Assembly (NCBI RefSeq): GCF_000380335.1
Contig: NC_021149.1
Coordinates: 2,408,501 to 2,472,500 of the forward strand
Reading direction: 5' to 3'
Origin: Azotobacter vinelandii CA
Lineage (GTDB): Bacteria; Pseudomonadota; Gammaproteobacteria; Pseudomonadales; Pseudomonadaceae
Length of the DNA: 64,000 nt
The position numbers and the translations under genes were made by a program. Positions 27,838-37,760 of the stretch are shown in pieces. Position 1 is the first letter of the stretch. Each line of letters starts with the position of its first letter. The notes beneath the pieces were generated by a model. The model was not told the origin of the DNA and did no database searches. It saw only the letters and a list, made by a program, of their open reading frames with translations.

Positions 27838-29526
27838 TCAGGGATGCCGTCCCGCGCCGCGCGAGTTGTCGAAATGCGGCAGGGCGGCCACCAGTTCCTG
27901 CGTGTAGCGATGCCGGGGGGCATGGAACACGGCGTCCGCATCTCCTTCTTCCACCACGGCGCCGTCTTTCATCACCAGCACGCGGTCGGCGATGTGGTGG
28001 ATGACGCCCAGGTCGTGGGAGATGAACAGGATGCTCAGGGAATACCGCGCCTTCAGGTCTTCCAGCAGGTCGAGGATCTGCGCCTGTATGCTGACGTCCA
28101 GCGCGGATACCGCTTCGTCCAGGATGAGGATTTCCGGGTGCACGGCCAGGGCCCGGGCGATCGCCACCCGCTGGCGCTGGCCGCCGGAAAGATGGCGGGG
28201 GCGGGCACGCAGGTGGCTTTCGTTCAGGCCCACGGCTTCCAGCAACTCCAGCAGGTCGGCTCGTTGCGGCGCATGGCCGTCTTCGGCATGCAGGCGCAGG
28301 GCGTCCTCCAGTATCCGCCCGACGTTCCAGCGCGGATCGAAGGAGCTGTAGGGGTCCTGATAGACGACGGAAATCTTCCCGCGCACCCGGCGCTTGGTTC
28401 TGTCGTCCGCTCTGGGCCACTCCAGGCCACGGTAGAGCACCGCACCCGCGTCGTAGTCGGTCAAGGCCAGCAGCAGCCTGGCCAGCGTGCTCTTGCCGGA
28501 GCCCGACGCGCCGACGATTCCCAGCACCTCGCCCTTGAACAGTTCGAAGGAGACGTCGGCGACCGCCTCGCGCAGGCGCCCGTCCGGCCCATGGAAGGAC
28601 TTGCTCAGGTGCTTCGCCTCCAGGATCGGCGTGGCGCTGTCGTTTTCGGCCGCCTCGCCGTGCCGCCGGGGGCGCCCGATCCGCGCCGGAGCGGCGGGGC
28701 TCAGCCGGCGGCCCCGCGTATCGCCGCTGGGCACCGCCTGGATCAGCGCCTTGGTGTAGGCATGCTGCGGGTTGCCGAGCACCTCGTCCCGCGTGCCGCT
28801 TTCGACGATTATCCCGGACTTCATGACCAGGATGCGGTCGGCCAGCCTGGCCACCACCGCCAGGTCGTGGCTGATCAGGATCAGGCTGGTGCCGCGCGCG
28901 ATCAGTTGCGCCAGCACGCCCAGCACCTGGGCCTGCACCACCACGTCGAGCGCCGTGGTGGGCTCGTCGGCGATGATGACCGGCGGATGCAGCGCCAGCG
29001 CCGTCGCGATCAGGGCGCGCTGGCGCAAACCGCCGGACAGCTCGCCCGGATACTGGTCCTTGCGGATCTCGGGCTGCGGCACCCCCACTTCGGTCAGCAG
29101 TTGGATGGTCCGCTCGCGGATTTCCGCTTTCGACAGCCGGGCATGCGCGTCGAGCGGTTCGGCGATCTCGTTGCGGATGGGCTGCAGGGGATCGAGCGAC
29201 ACCAGGGCGTCTTGCAGCACGTAGCCCACCTGCGCGCCGCGCAGTTTTTTCAGGGTCTGCCGGCCGGCCTGGCGCAGATCGGTGTCCTTGTAGCGCAAGA
29301 CGTCCGCCGCGACGACCGCGTTATCTCCGGCCAGCCCGATCAGGGCGCGGGTCGCCACCGTCTTGCCCGAGCCGGACTCGCCGACGATGGCCAGGGTTTC
29401 GCCGCGACGCAGCGTCAGCTCGAAATCGCGGACGACCCGTTTGTAGCCATGCGGCGTCCGGAAGCCCACGTTCAGGTTCTTCACCTGGAACAGCGTTTCG
29501 CCGGCCGAATGTCGTTCATGCGTCAT
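27838..29526 (-). CDS. Peptide/nickel-type ABC transporter, fused double ATPase
   Basis: 562 residues containing two complete ABC ATPase domains, equivalent to DppD and DppF joined in one chain. Domain 1 has Walker A GESGSGKT (about 35-42) and signature LSGGLRQRALIATAL; domain 2 has Walker A GASGSGKS (about 333-340) and signature LSGGQRQRVAIARALAV with Walker B EILILDEAVSALD. It energises the two permeases encoded just upstream. Fused ATPases of this kind are common for oligopeptide importers. The substrate is not evident. Confidence 0.94.
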   Translation of the reverse strand: MTHERHSAGETLFQVKNLNVGFRTPHGYKRVVRDFELTLRRGETLAIVGESGSGKTVATRALIGLAGDNAVVAADVLRYKDTDLRQAGRQTLKKLRGAQVGYVLQDALVSLDPLQPIRNEIAEPLDAHARLSKAEIRERTIQLLTEVGVPQPEIRKDQYPGELSGGLRQRALIATALALHPPVIIADEPTTALDVVVQAQVLGVLAQLIARGTSLILISHDLAVVARLADRILVMKSGIIVESGTRDEVLGNPQHAYTKALIQAVPSGDTRGRRLSPAAPARIGRPRRHGEAAENDSATPILEAKHLSKSFHGPDGRLREAVADVSFELFKGEVLGIVGASGSGKSTLARLLLALTDYDAGAVLYRGLEWPRADDRTKRRVRGKISVVYQDPYSSFDPRWNVGRILEDALRLHAEDGHAPQRADLLELLEAVGLNESHLRARPRHLSGGQRQRVAIARALAVHPEILILDEAVSALDVSIQAQILDLLEDLKARYSLSILFISHDLGVIHHIADRVLVMKDGAVVEEGDADAVFHAPRHRYTQELVAALPHFDNSRGAGRHP

Positions 29527-29529
29527 CCG

Positions 29530-30402
29530 TCATGCTCCTTCCGACCTGGCCTGCAGGTAATGGAACAGCGTCGAGAAACTCAGGGCCACCAGCACCACCG
29601 CCGTGCCCGGCACCACCAGCAGCCAGGGGGCCTCCAGCAGTTGCCCCTTGCCGGCGGCGAGCAGCGCGCCCCATTCCGAGGAGGGCGGTTTCACCCCGAG
29701 GCCCAGGAAGGACAGGCTGGACGACCAGACGATCGCCTTGCCCACGCCCAGCCCGGTGATCGGCACCAGCGGGCGGATGGCATTGGGAACGATGTGCCTG
29801 AACAGGATGGCGGCCCGCGTATGCCCCAGCGCCACGGCGGCTTCGACGTAGGCGCTGTTGCGCACCAGGAGCGTCTGTCCGCGTATCAGGCGCGCATAGC
29901 CCGGTGCCGAGCCGATGCCCACCGCAATGGCCACGTTCAGCGGGTCCTGGCCGAGAAGGGTGACGAACAGCAGGGCGACCAGCAGGGTGGGAAAGCCCAG
30001 CAGGATTTCGATGAGGCGGTCCACCCCGTGGCGGACCGGCCTGGGCGCCAGCGCGCCCAGAAAGCCCAGCGGCAGGGCCAGGACGATGGCGACGAGCATC
30101 GCCAGCAGGCCGATCAGGAACGACTCGCGCGCGCCATGCACCAGGCGCGAGTACAGATCCCGGCCGATTTCGTCGGTGCCCAGCCAGTGCTCCGTCGTGA
30201 AGGGCATCAGCACATTGGCGAGATCGGTCTCCAGCGGGTCGTACGCCACCAGCGTGGCGGGCGCGATCGATGCCCAGAGGGTGAAGGCGATCAGCAGCGC
30301 CGACAGCCAGACCAGCGGCGGCACGCGGGACAGGCTCGCCCACGTCTGGCCCAGCCGGCCTTGCGCCAGTCCGGCCGGCAGCGACAGTTTCAGCGCCGGC
30401 AT
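29530..30402 (-). CDS. Peptide/nickel-type ABC transporter permease (DppC-like)
   Basis: 290 residues, six membrane helices. It has the family N-terminal signature TTEHWLGTDEIGRDLYSRLV and the EAA loop region VEAAVALGHTRAAILFRHIV, which docks the ATPase. The ATG at 30402 overlaps the stop of the upstream permease (ATGA), and the stop is 3 bases before the ATPase gene, so the three are translationally linked. Confidence 0.95.
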   Translation of the reverse strand: MPALKLSLPAGLAQGRLGQTWASLSRVPPLVWLSALLIAFTLWASIAPATLVAYDPLETDLANVLMPFTTEHWLGTDEIGRDLYSRLVHGARESFLIGLLAMLVAIVLALPLGFLGALAPRPVRHGVDRLIEILLGFPTLLVALLFVTLLGQDPLNVAIAVGIGSAPGYARLIRGQTLLVRNSAYVEAAVALGHTRAAILFRHIVPNAIRPLVPITGLGVGKAIVWSSSLSFLGLGVKPPSSEWGALLAAGKGQLLEAPWLLVVPGTAVVLVALSFSTLFHYLQARSEGA

Positions 30403-31427
30403 CAGGCTTCCCCCTTGCGCTCGAAACTGACGCGCGGGTCCACCAGCGTATACAGCCAGTCGGTCAGGAAAGTGATCAGCACGTAGACCAGGCTCACGAT
30501 CAGGATGATGCCGGAGATCAGTTCGAACTCCTTGAGTTCCACCGCCGATACCAGCAGGGCGCCTATGCCGGGACGGGAAAACACGTTCTCGACGATGACC
30601 GCGCCGGACACCAGGGCGCCCAGCGCCCAGCCGGTCAGGGTGATACCGGGAATCAGGGCGGGGCGCAGGGCATGCACCACCCGTACCCGCCACTCGTCGG
30701 TTCCGCGCGCCCTGGACGACAGCACGTGCGGCTGGCCTAGGGCGTGCTCGTATTCGCCGCGGATGGCCTGCCCGAGGAAGCCGGCCAGGGGAATCGCCAG
30801 GGTCAGGGCCGGCAGCCACAGGCCGCGCCAGGAATCCCCGCCGACCACCGGAAACCAGTCCAGATGCACCGCGAAGGCCAGCAACAGCAGCAGGCCCAGC
30901 CAATAGTGCGGCATGCCCGCCGCCAGCGCCTCGACGGTCGCGCCGATCCGCGAGAGCGCCGGATGCCGGCCGGCGGTCGCCAGCGTCCAGGCCAGGGCGA
31001 TCAGCCAGGCCAGGACGATCGCCGACACCGCCAGCAGGGCCGTGGCGCCGATCTGCTCCAGGATCAGATCGGTCACCGGGCGCCGGCTCTGCAGGGCGGT
31101 GCCCAGATCGCCCTGCAGCACCCCGCCAACATAATCGGCGTACTGCACCAGCAGGGGCCGGTCGAAGCCGAATTCCCTGTTGATCGGCGCCAGTTCTTCG
31201 GGCGTGCGGGTGACGCTGTAACCCTCGAGTACGTTCAGGTAAATGGTCGCCCGGTCGCCGGGCAGCACGGCCTGCGCCACGAACAGCAGCGTCACCGTCG
31301 CCCACAGGGTGAGCAAGGCCTGTCCCAGCTTGCCGAGCAGGACATGGCCGGCGCCGAGCAGCGCCTGCCTTTTCCCCGAGGTTTCAACATCCGATATCGT
31401 CGCCTGGCGTGCGCTCATCTCATCCAC
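30402..31427 (-). CDS. Peptide/nickel-type ABC transporter permease (DppB-like)
   Basis: 341 residues, six membrane helices. An N-terminal extension of about 30 polar residues precedes the first helix (ALLTLWATVTLLFVAQAVLP). The DppB motif FGFDRPLLVQYADYVGG and the GDLGTALQSRRPVTDLI segment are clear, as is the PGITLTGWALGALVSGAVIV region near the pore. It pairs with the DppC-like permease and lies 2 bases after the substrate-binding protein gene. Confidence 0.95.
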   Translation of the reverse strand: MDEMSARQATISDVETSGKRQALLGAGHVLLGKLGQALLTLWATVTLLFVAQAVLPGDRATIYLNVLEGYSVTRTPEELAPINREFGFDRPLLVQYADYVGGVLQGDLGTALQSRRPVTDLILEQIGATALLAVSAIVLAWLIALAWTLATAGRHPALSRIGATVEALAAGMPHYWLGLLLLLAFAVHLDWFPVVGGDSWRGLWLPALTLAIPLAGFLGQAIRGEYEHALGQPHVLSSRARGTDEWRVRVVHALRPALIPGITLTGWALGALVSGAVIVENVFSRPGIGALLVSAVELKEFELISGIILIVSLVYVLITFLTDWLYTLVDPRVSFERKGEA

Positions 31428-31429
31428 TC

Positions 31430-33061
31430 CTAGTCTTTCTTCAACGCGTAGAAAATCGGGCCATGGATGTTGTGGATCAGGCCGCTCAGGTATTTCTGGC
31501 CCACCAGGTTATAGGTGGAGGTGTAGAAACCCAGCGCCAGCGCCTCGTCGCTGATGTGCTGCTGGATGGCGGCCAGTTTCGCGTGGCGTGCCTGCGGGTC
31601 CGGCTCGCGGTGCGCCTCGACGATGGCTTCCTGCAGTTTCCAGTCCTTCGAACGCACGCGGTTGTGCGGGTTGGGCGAGCCCCCCGTGGTCTGGATCTGG
31701 TTGAGGTTCTGCCGGCCGAAGATGGTCCCCGAAGCCGAACCGTCATCGGGGCGATAATTGACGGAAAGCACCGTCGGCGCATACATGGTCCAGTAGCCCA
31801 GGTAGACGTGGTATTCGTCCGGCTTGGTATAGCGGCCGGCGGCCAGGTCGGTGGGGGTCAGGGCGATCAGGTCGATCTTGAAGCCGACCTTCTTCGCTTC
31901 AGCCTGCAACGCCTGCAGCGAGGTATAGCCTTCCGGGCTGACGATGGTCGGGTACACGGGGAACAGGACCTCCAGCACCTTGCCGTCCTTCCCGACGCGG
32001 AAGCCGTCGCCGTTGACCCGGGTGTAGCCCGCTTCCTCCAGCAGCCCGACGGCCTTGTCCGGGTCGTAGGGATAAGCATCGTCCAGGTCGACGTAATCGG
32101 GCGTGGTTCGCGAATAGGCGCCGTTGCCTTCGTAGAGGGCCGAGCCACGGAACAGGGTCTCGACGATTTTCTTGCGGTTGCTGGCGTAGGCGAAGGCCTG
32201 GCGCACGCGCTTGTCCGCGAAGGGGCCGAACTCGGTATTGAGCGAGAGCGTCTGACCCCGGCCCGGCGCGTATCGGGTCGAAGTCGGGTATTTACCGGTC
32301 GCTTCCTTCCACTTGACCGAAGGCGGGTCGTAGATCAGGTCGGCCTCGCCCTTTTCCAGCGCCAGCCAGCGCGCATTGGCGTCCGGCACGAACTTCCAGT
32401 GGATGGTCTTCAGATGGGCCGGGCCGCCATGCGTCGTTTCCGGGCCCCAGCGGTAGTTTTCGTTGCGAACCAGGACGATCTCTTCGCCGCGCTTCCATTC
32501 CTTGAGCACGAAGGGGCCGCTGCCTATCGGGTTTTCGCCGATTTCCTTGAGATCGCGGGCCAGCGAGGGGCTGGAGTTGATGGCGAAGCCGCCGCTCGAC
32601 AAGAGGTTGGCCAGCCAGGGCTGCGCAATGGTGGTGTGGATTTCCACCTTGTATTCGTCGACGGCTTTGGCTTCCTTGAAGAAGGAGTCCGGCACCGAGG
32701 TGGAAACCTTGAGCCAGAACTCGACGTTCTTCACCACGGTCTCGGCGTTGAATTTCGAGCCGTCGGAAAACACCACGTCGTCGCGCAGGTCGAAGGTCCA
32801 TACCGTGCCGTCCTGTTTCCAGCTCTTGGCCAGCCAGGGGTGCAGCTTGCCTTCCCCGTCGAGGAAAATCAGGCCGTCGAGAAGCTGGCGGCGCGGGTAT
32901 TCCGCCTGCGTCCACCATTGGTAGAAGGTCTTCGGCTCGATCGAGTGCAGGTAGATCAGGCTGTCTTTCTCGTCCTTGGCCGCACCGGCCTGCACCGCGG
33001 CGGTTCCCAGCAAGGCCAGGGTCGCCGCGCCACCGGCGACCAGCTTACGCAAAATGCTCAT
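31430..33061 (-). CDS. Peptide/nickel-type ABC transporter substrate-binding protein
   Basis: Periplasmic binding protein of 543 residues that delivers substrate to the importer. The signal peptide covers about residues 1-27 (MSILRKLVAGGAATLALLGT then AAVQAGA). The mature part has family-5 extracellular-binding features: SWKQDGTVWTFDLRDDVVFS and FADKRVRQAFAYASNRKKIV. The ATG at 33061 is chosen because it gives the signal peptide and follows AGGAG-type bases; a longer reading upstream does not. It is first in the four-gene leftward operon. The ligand (peptide, opine, metal chelate) cannot be told. Confidence 0.94.
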   Translation of the reverse strand: MSILRKLVAGGAATLALLGTAAVQAGAAKDEKDSLIYLHSIEPKTFYQWWTQAEYPRRQLLDGLIFLDGEGKLHPWLAKSWKQDGTVWTFDLRDDVVFSDGSKFNAETVVKNVEFWLKVSTSVPDSFFKEAKAVDEYKVEIHTTIAQPWLANLLSSGGFAINSSPSLARDLKEIGENPIGSGPFVLKEWKRGEEIVLVRNENYRWGPETTHGGPAHLKTIHWKFVPDANARWLALEKGEADLIYDPPSVKWKEATGKYPTSTRYAPGRGQTLSLNTEFGPFADKRVRQAFAYASNRKKIVETLFRGSALYEGNGAYSRTTPDYVDLDDAYPYDPDKAVGLLEEAGYTRVNGDGFRVGKDGKVLEVLFPVYPTIVSPEGYTSLQALQAEAKKVGFKIDLIALTPTDLAAGRYTKPDEYHVYLGYWTMYAPTVLSVNYRPDDGSASGTIFGRQNLNQIQTTGGSPNPHNRVRSKDWKLQEAIVEAHREPDPQARHAKLAAIQQHISDEALALGFYTSTYNLVGQKYLSGLIHNIHGPIFYALKKD

Positions 33062-33578
33062 GTTGCTCCTTAGCGCTCGCCCACCGGGAAATCCAGGCTC
33101 CTCGGCCTGCTCCGGGCGGGGATGGCCGCCCGGCGAAGCGGATGGGCGCTTTTCCGGGTCGGGATAATCGGAAAAATGAATAGGGAGATACCCGGCCCGT
33201 CGCGTATCGCGCGATGCGTTCGGCCACCCGCGCATGGCTGTCCGCCGTTGCGCAAGCCCGTTCCGGCGTCTTCGCGGTACAGGCGCCGCTAGTTTTAAAT
33301 GCAGGTTTTTATTCCGTCAAAGCATCTAAAATAATAATTATATGCATTTATTGAATAAACTTGTGGGGCTCCACAGGCTACCGGCAGGCAGAGGTTCGCC
33401 CTGTGCGCATTTGCCGGGTTTCAGGTGGCGCGTGCCGGGTGGGCGGTTCCGTTCATGGGCGGTGGATTCGGCCGCTGCAGCGCCGCATGGGCGGGCTGGC
33501 GCGGCGGAGGGCTTTCGGCTGTCGGCGGCGGCCGGCCCGCGTTCGCTGGGAGCGGATCGACCCGTGCTCGCCGGCTTT
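33062..33578. other. Upstream region of the ABC importer operon
   Basis: 517 bases between the substrate-binding protein start and the end of the HTH regulator gene. A strongly AT-rich patch at 33290-33360, with ATAATAATTATATGCATTT, contrasts with the GC-rich surroundings and probably holds the importer promoter or an end of acquired DNA. No gene is supported. Confidence 0.45.
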
Positions 33579-33995
33579 TCAGCCGGGGGTTTCCTCGCCG
33601 GGCGGCTTGCTGCAGGCCTTGGCGAAGGTGAGGATGACTTCGCGCACGACCTTGCGCTGTTCGACGGGCAGGCTCAGATAGGCCTGCAGTACCTCGCGTT
33701 CCTCGCCCTTGAGGGCGGTTTCCCAGCGGCCGCGATTTTCCTGGATTTTCTGCACCGCCTGCTCGCCGAAACGCAGCACCTGCGGCTCGACGCCCAGCCA
33801 GTCGGCCAATACCTGCAACTTGTCCTGTTCCGGCAGCGAGTCGCCGCGCAGCCAGCGGCGCACGGCCTGGAAGGTGAGGGGACGGCCCAGATAGCGCAGG
33901 TTGAACTCGCGCTCCAGCACGGAGGGGCGGGGCTCGTAACCCGCGGCGAGCATGGCGGTTTTCAGGCGTTCAGCGAACAGGGCTTTTTCGTTCAT
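33579..33995 (-). CDS. HTH transcriptional regulator next to the Type III R-M genes
   Basis: 138 residues, no membrane segment. The N-terminal half fits an XRE-like helix-turn-helix: ERLKTAMLAAGYEPRPSVLE then LTFQAVRRWLRGDSLPEQDK and LQVLADWLGV. The C-terminal half is helical and ends in a Pro/Gly tail. It diverges from the methylase gene, whose start lies 94 bases away, so it may control the restriction-modification genes; that link is an inference from position. The 33996-34089 spacer contains GTTGAA/TTCAA-type inverted repeats that could be its operator. Confidence 0.8.
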   Translation of the reverse strand: MNEKALFAERLKTAMLAAGYEPRPSVLEREFNLRYLGRPLTFQAVRRWLRGDSLPEQDKLQVLADWLGVEPQVLRFGEQAVQKIQENRGRWETALKGEEREVLQAYLSLPVEQRKVVREVILTFAKACSKPPGEETPG

Positions 33996-34089
33996 ACGCC
34001 TGAATTTGAAGCTTCAGTTCAATTCTCGGTTGAACAGTGGTTTTCGGTTGTGTTGAATTGTTGGTTCAAACCGATTGAACCGAACTGCC

Positions 34090-36123
34090 ATGTCCAGATC
34101 CCTGCTCGAACAGCTCCCCGAAATCGTCGCCCGCGGGCGACAGGTCGCCGAAAGAATCCTGGAAAGCCTCGAAAGCCGCCACCGCGTCGGCCTGCAGAGC
34201 CGCGAATGGGTGCTGCCGTCGAAGGATGCCAGGGAGGCCGACTGGATTCGCGCCGATCTGCGCCAGGACGCCCTGGCCTCGGTGCAGGGCGGTCTGTTCG
34301 GCGAGGTGCGGCCGTCGTTCGGCGATGCCGCCGCGCCGGATCGGACGCCCTGGCGCAACCGCCTGATCTACGGCGACAACCTGCTGGCCATGGCCGCGCT
34401 GCTGGCCGGCGACCCGCCGAGCGGCATGCCCGCTCTGCGCGGCGGGATCGACCTGATCTATATCGACCCGCCGTTCGACTCCAGGGCCGACTACCGCACC
34501 AGGGTCAGCTTGCCCGGCGTGGAACTGGAACAGCGGCCGACGGTGCTGGAACAGTTCGCCTACTGCGACACCTGGAGCGACGGCACCGCCTCCTACCTGG
34601 AAATGCTCGTCCCCAGGCTGATCCTGATGCGCGAACTGCTGAGCAAGAGCGGCTCGATCTGCATCCACATCGGCATGCAGGTGAGCCACTACGTGAAAGC
34701 CGTGGCCGACGAGATTTTCGGCAAAGCCAATTTCAACACCGAAATCGTGTGGTCCTACGGAACCCCGAGCGGCGGCAGGGCCGCCGGGAACAAGATGGTG
34801 AAGGCGCACGAATACCTGCTGTGGTACGCGAAAAACTATGGGGAGCATTTCCATCGCAAGGAGTACCTGCCCTATTCGGAAAAATACATCGAAGACCGCT
34901 TCACCGAGGTCGATGGGCATGGCAGGAGGTATCGGACCAGGGAGCGGGAGAAAGGTTGCTTCGAACGCCAGTATCTGGACGAGAGCAAGGGCGTTCCGCT
35001 TTCCACGGTGTGGACGGACGTCAAGCAGCTTTATGCCCATCACTACATCAAGCGGAAAAACGAGGAGACCGGCTACGACACGCAGAAACCCGAGGCCCTC
35101 CTCGAGCGGGTGATCAACTCGGCCTGTCCCGAAAACGGCCTGGTCGCCGATTTCTTCGGCGGTTCGGGCACCACCGCCGCCGTCGCGGAACGGCTCGGCC
35201 GCCGCTGGATCACCAGCGACCTGGGCAAGCCGGCCTGCATGATCATGCGCAAGCGGCTGATCGACCGGAACGCCCGGCCGTTCCTCTATCAGGCCATCGG
35301 CGACTATCAGCTGGAGTCGGCGAAGAACACCCTGGGGCGCAGTTTCCGCATCGGCGATCTGGCGCAGATCCTGTTGTCGCTGTTCGGCGCACGGCCCTTG
35401 CCGGAGGAGGACAATCCGGCGCGCAATCTGGGCAGCGTCGTCGCCGGCGGCGTGCGCACGCTGGTATATGCCGACTCGCCGAACAAGCTGACGGGGGCCG
35501 CCACCCTGAAAAAGGCGCTGGCGCAGCGCGACAGCCTCCTGGGCGGCTGGGACCGGGTGGTGGTGCTGGGCTGGAACTTCGAGCCGAATATCGGCGAAAG
35601 CATCGACGGGCTGAACGATCCGGCTCTGGAGGTCCTGGTGGTTCCGCCCGATCTGCTCGATCGTCTGAAAAAGAAAGGCAGCCTGGAACGGCTACGCGGC
35701 CATGTGCGCTTTTCCAGCCTGCAATATCTGAAGATCGGGCCGGTGCAGCGCCTGCGCGGCGCCGATGCGCAGGCGGAAACCCTGCGCGTCGCGCTGGCCA
35801 ACTATGTGTTGCTGTCGCCCGAGGCGATCAATCTCGACGATGCCAACCGCGCCAGGCTGCAGGCGGTGATGAACAGGGAACCGCTGGCGCTGATCGAGTA
35901 CTGGGCGGTGGACCCGGACTACGACGGCGAAGTGTTCCGCTCGGTCTGGCAGGACTATCGCGGCAACCTGGACGGCGACGGCGATCCGCTGCGGGTGACG
36001 ACCGAGGCGGTGTTCAGCGTACCGGCCAGGCCCGGCCCGCGGCGGGTCTGCGTGCGCGCGGTGGACGTGTTCGGCTTCGAGGCCGAGGTGAGCGTCGAGG
36101 TCGGCGTGGAGGGCGGGCGATGA
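34090..36123 (+). CDS. Type III restriction-modification DNA methylase (Mod)
   Basis: N6-adenine DNA methyltransferase giving target recognition and methylation. It has 677 residues. The catalytic motif DPPF is at about 126 ([10 protein letters not shown]) and the SAM-binding FFGGSGTT at about 355; this order defines the beta class typical of Type III Mod proteins. The region between them should contain the target-recognition domain. The ATG at 34090 is preferred to a TTG 15 bases upstream. It overlaps the restriction gene by 4 bases. Since the restriction subunit is broken, this now acts as an orphan methylase if expressed. Confidence 0.9.
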   Translation: MSRSLLEQLPEIVARGRQVAERILESLESRHRVGLQSREWVLPSKDAREADWIRADLRQDALASVQGGLFGEVRPSFGDAAAPDRTPWRNRLIYGDNLLAMAALLAGDPPSGMPALRGGIDLIYIDPPFDSRADYRTRVSLPGVELEQRPTVLEQFAYCDTWSDGTASYLEMLVPRLILMRELLSKSGSICIHIGMQVSHYVKAVADEIFGKANFNTEIVWSYGTPSGGRAAGNKMVKAHEYLLWYAKNYGEHFHRKEYLPYSEKYIEDRFTEVDGHGRRYRTREREKGCFERQYLDESKGVPLSTVWTDVKQLYAHHYIKRKNEETGYDTQKPEALLERVINSACPENGLVADFFGGSGTTAAVAERLGRRWITSDLGKPACMIMRKRLIDRNARPFLYQAIGDYQLESAKNTLGRSFRIGDLAQILLSLFGARPLPEEDNPARNLGSVVAGGVRTLVYADSPNKLTGAATLKKALAQRDSLLGGWDRVVVLGWNFEPNIGESIDGLNDPALEVLVVPPDLLDRLKKKGSLERLRGHVRFSSLQYLKIGPVQRLRGADAQAETLRVALANYVLLSPEAINLDDANRARLQAVMNREPLALIEYWAVDPDYDGEVFRSVWQDYRGNLDGDGDPLRVTTEAVFSVPARPGPRRVCVRAVDVFGFEAEVSVEVGVEGGR

Positions 36124-37756
36124 GCGGATTCGACAACGACAGCCGCGAGCGACTGCGACTGGCCGACGCCCTGAGCGCCCGTACCGATGCGCTGTGCATC
36201 GGTCTGGAAGAGGGCATGGCGGAGATCTTCGCGCTGGTCACGCCGACCACCGCCGAGCTGCTCGCCTGGTGGTTCGGCGCGGATACGCGCACGGCACGGC
36301 ACGGCACGGCACGGGGCGGGCCGGATTTCCATGCGGGACAGCGCCAGGCGATCCTCAATGCCATCGTCGCCCACGAAGTGCTGGGCAGCGCCACGCTGCA
36401 GGAGCTGTACCAGCGGGTCGCGCCGGATGCGCTGCTGGCCGGCAAGCGTCTGGCCGAGGTCGGCCAGGCCAAGCACACCCATCCCAAGTACTGCCTGAAG
36501 ATGGCCACCGGTACCGGCAAGACCTGGGTGCTGCAGGCGTTGCTGGTCTGGCAGTTGCTGAACAGGACGGCGGCACTGGAGGCCGGGGTGGACGATCCGC
36601 GCTTCACCCGCAACTTCCTGATCGTCGCGCCGGGACTGATTGTCTACGAACGCCTGCTGGACGCCTTCCTCGGCAAGGAGATCGATGGCCGGCGCGATTT
36701 CGCCAGCTCCGACGTGGCACGTTATGCCGAACTGTTCATTCCCGAGGCACACCGCGAGCGGGTGTTCGGTTTCGTGCGTGGCAACACCTGCACCCGGGAC
36801 GAGATCGGCCTGAAGGTCGCCGGCAATGGGCTGATCGCCCTGTGCAACTGGCATCTGCTCGGCGACGCCGCCGGGCGGTCCGGCCGATCCCCGGGAGGTG
36901 ATCGCCGCCCTGCTGCCGTTGCAACCGGGCAGGGCCGCCGGCAACGGCCTGGACGCGCTCGACCGTCGCCACGCACGCGGCAGCGTGCTGGACTATCTGG
37001 CCGGTCTGCCCGATCTGCTGGTGTTCAACGACGAAGCGCATCATATCCATGCGGTCAGGCGCGAGGGCGAAGTCACCGAGGTGGAGTGGCAGAAAAGCCT
37101 GATGCTGATCGCCGAGGGCAAGGGGCGGCGCTTCGCGCAGGTGGACTTCTCGGCCACGCCTTACAACGACGTGGGCAACGGCAGGAACAGGAAGAAGCTG
37201 TACTTCCCGCACATCATCGCCGACTTCGACCTGAAGACGGCCATGGCTGCGGGACTGGTGAAATCGCTGGTACTCGACCGGCGCAAGGAGATCGGCGCGT
37301 TGCCGCTGGAGTTCAAGGCCGAGCGCGACGTCGACGGCAATCCGGTCCTTGAGCGAAGGCCAGCGGGTGATGTTGCGCGCCGGCCTGCAGAAACTGCGCA
37401 GGCTGGAAGCCGATTTCGCCGCCATCGATCCGACGCGGTATCCGAAGATGCTGGTGGTCTGCGAGGACACCGGCGTATCGCCGCAGGTGGTGCGGTTTTT
37501 GATGGACGAGGGGCTGGCCGGGGACGAGGTGATGAGCATCGACTCGGGCAGCAAGCTGAAGGCCGCGCAGACCTGGTGCGAGCGGATCAATGTCTTGCCG
37601 CCCGAACAGCGCCAGGCGCTGTCCTGGCATTACGTGCTGCTGGGCGAAAGCCTGTTCCACGACTGGCGCGGCAAGGGGGCCAGCCTGGCGGAGCTGTTGC
37701 GCTTCGGCAGGAGCCGGCCCGTTGCCGCCGTCGAGCGGCAGAGTCGTCTGTTCTGA
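36120..37756 (+). pseudogene. Type III restriction enzyme subunit (Res), frameshifted and internally deleted
   Basis: Remnant of the helicase-nuclease subunit. Starting at 36120 it has an SF2 Walker A motif MATGTGKTW and reads normally to about 36870, where the frame shifts by one base. It continues with the DEAH box FNDEAHHIHAVRR and SATPYNDVGNGRN, then shifts again at 37349-37350 where an extra T breaks VLSEGQRVML. After DSGSKLKA (about 37562) the sequence jumps directly to a C-terminal piece (WCERINVLPPEQRQALSWHY) ending at 37756; the rest of helicase motor 2 and most of the C-terminal region, where the nuclease is expected, are missing. The protein cannot be functional. Confidence 0.85.
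36289..36313 (+). repeat. Pentanucleotide tandem repeat, GCACG x5, in the res coding region
   Basis: Five uninterrupted GCACG units early in the res gene (codons near 57-65). Because the unit is not a multiple of three, a gain or loss of one copy would shift the frame, the mechanism used by phase-variable Type III systems. Five copies is short for high-frequency slippage. Confidence 0.75.
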
Positions 37757-37760
37757 GGGT

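Noticed and set aside
33342-37352. 1336-residue open frame on the plus strand
   Set aside because: It is the res frame extended backwards through the wrong frame of the methylase; only the part after 36120 has family motifs.
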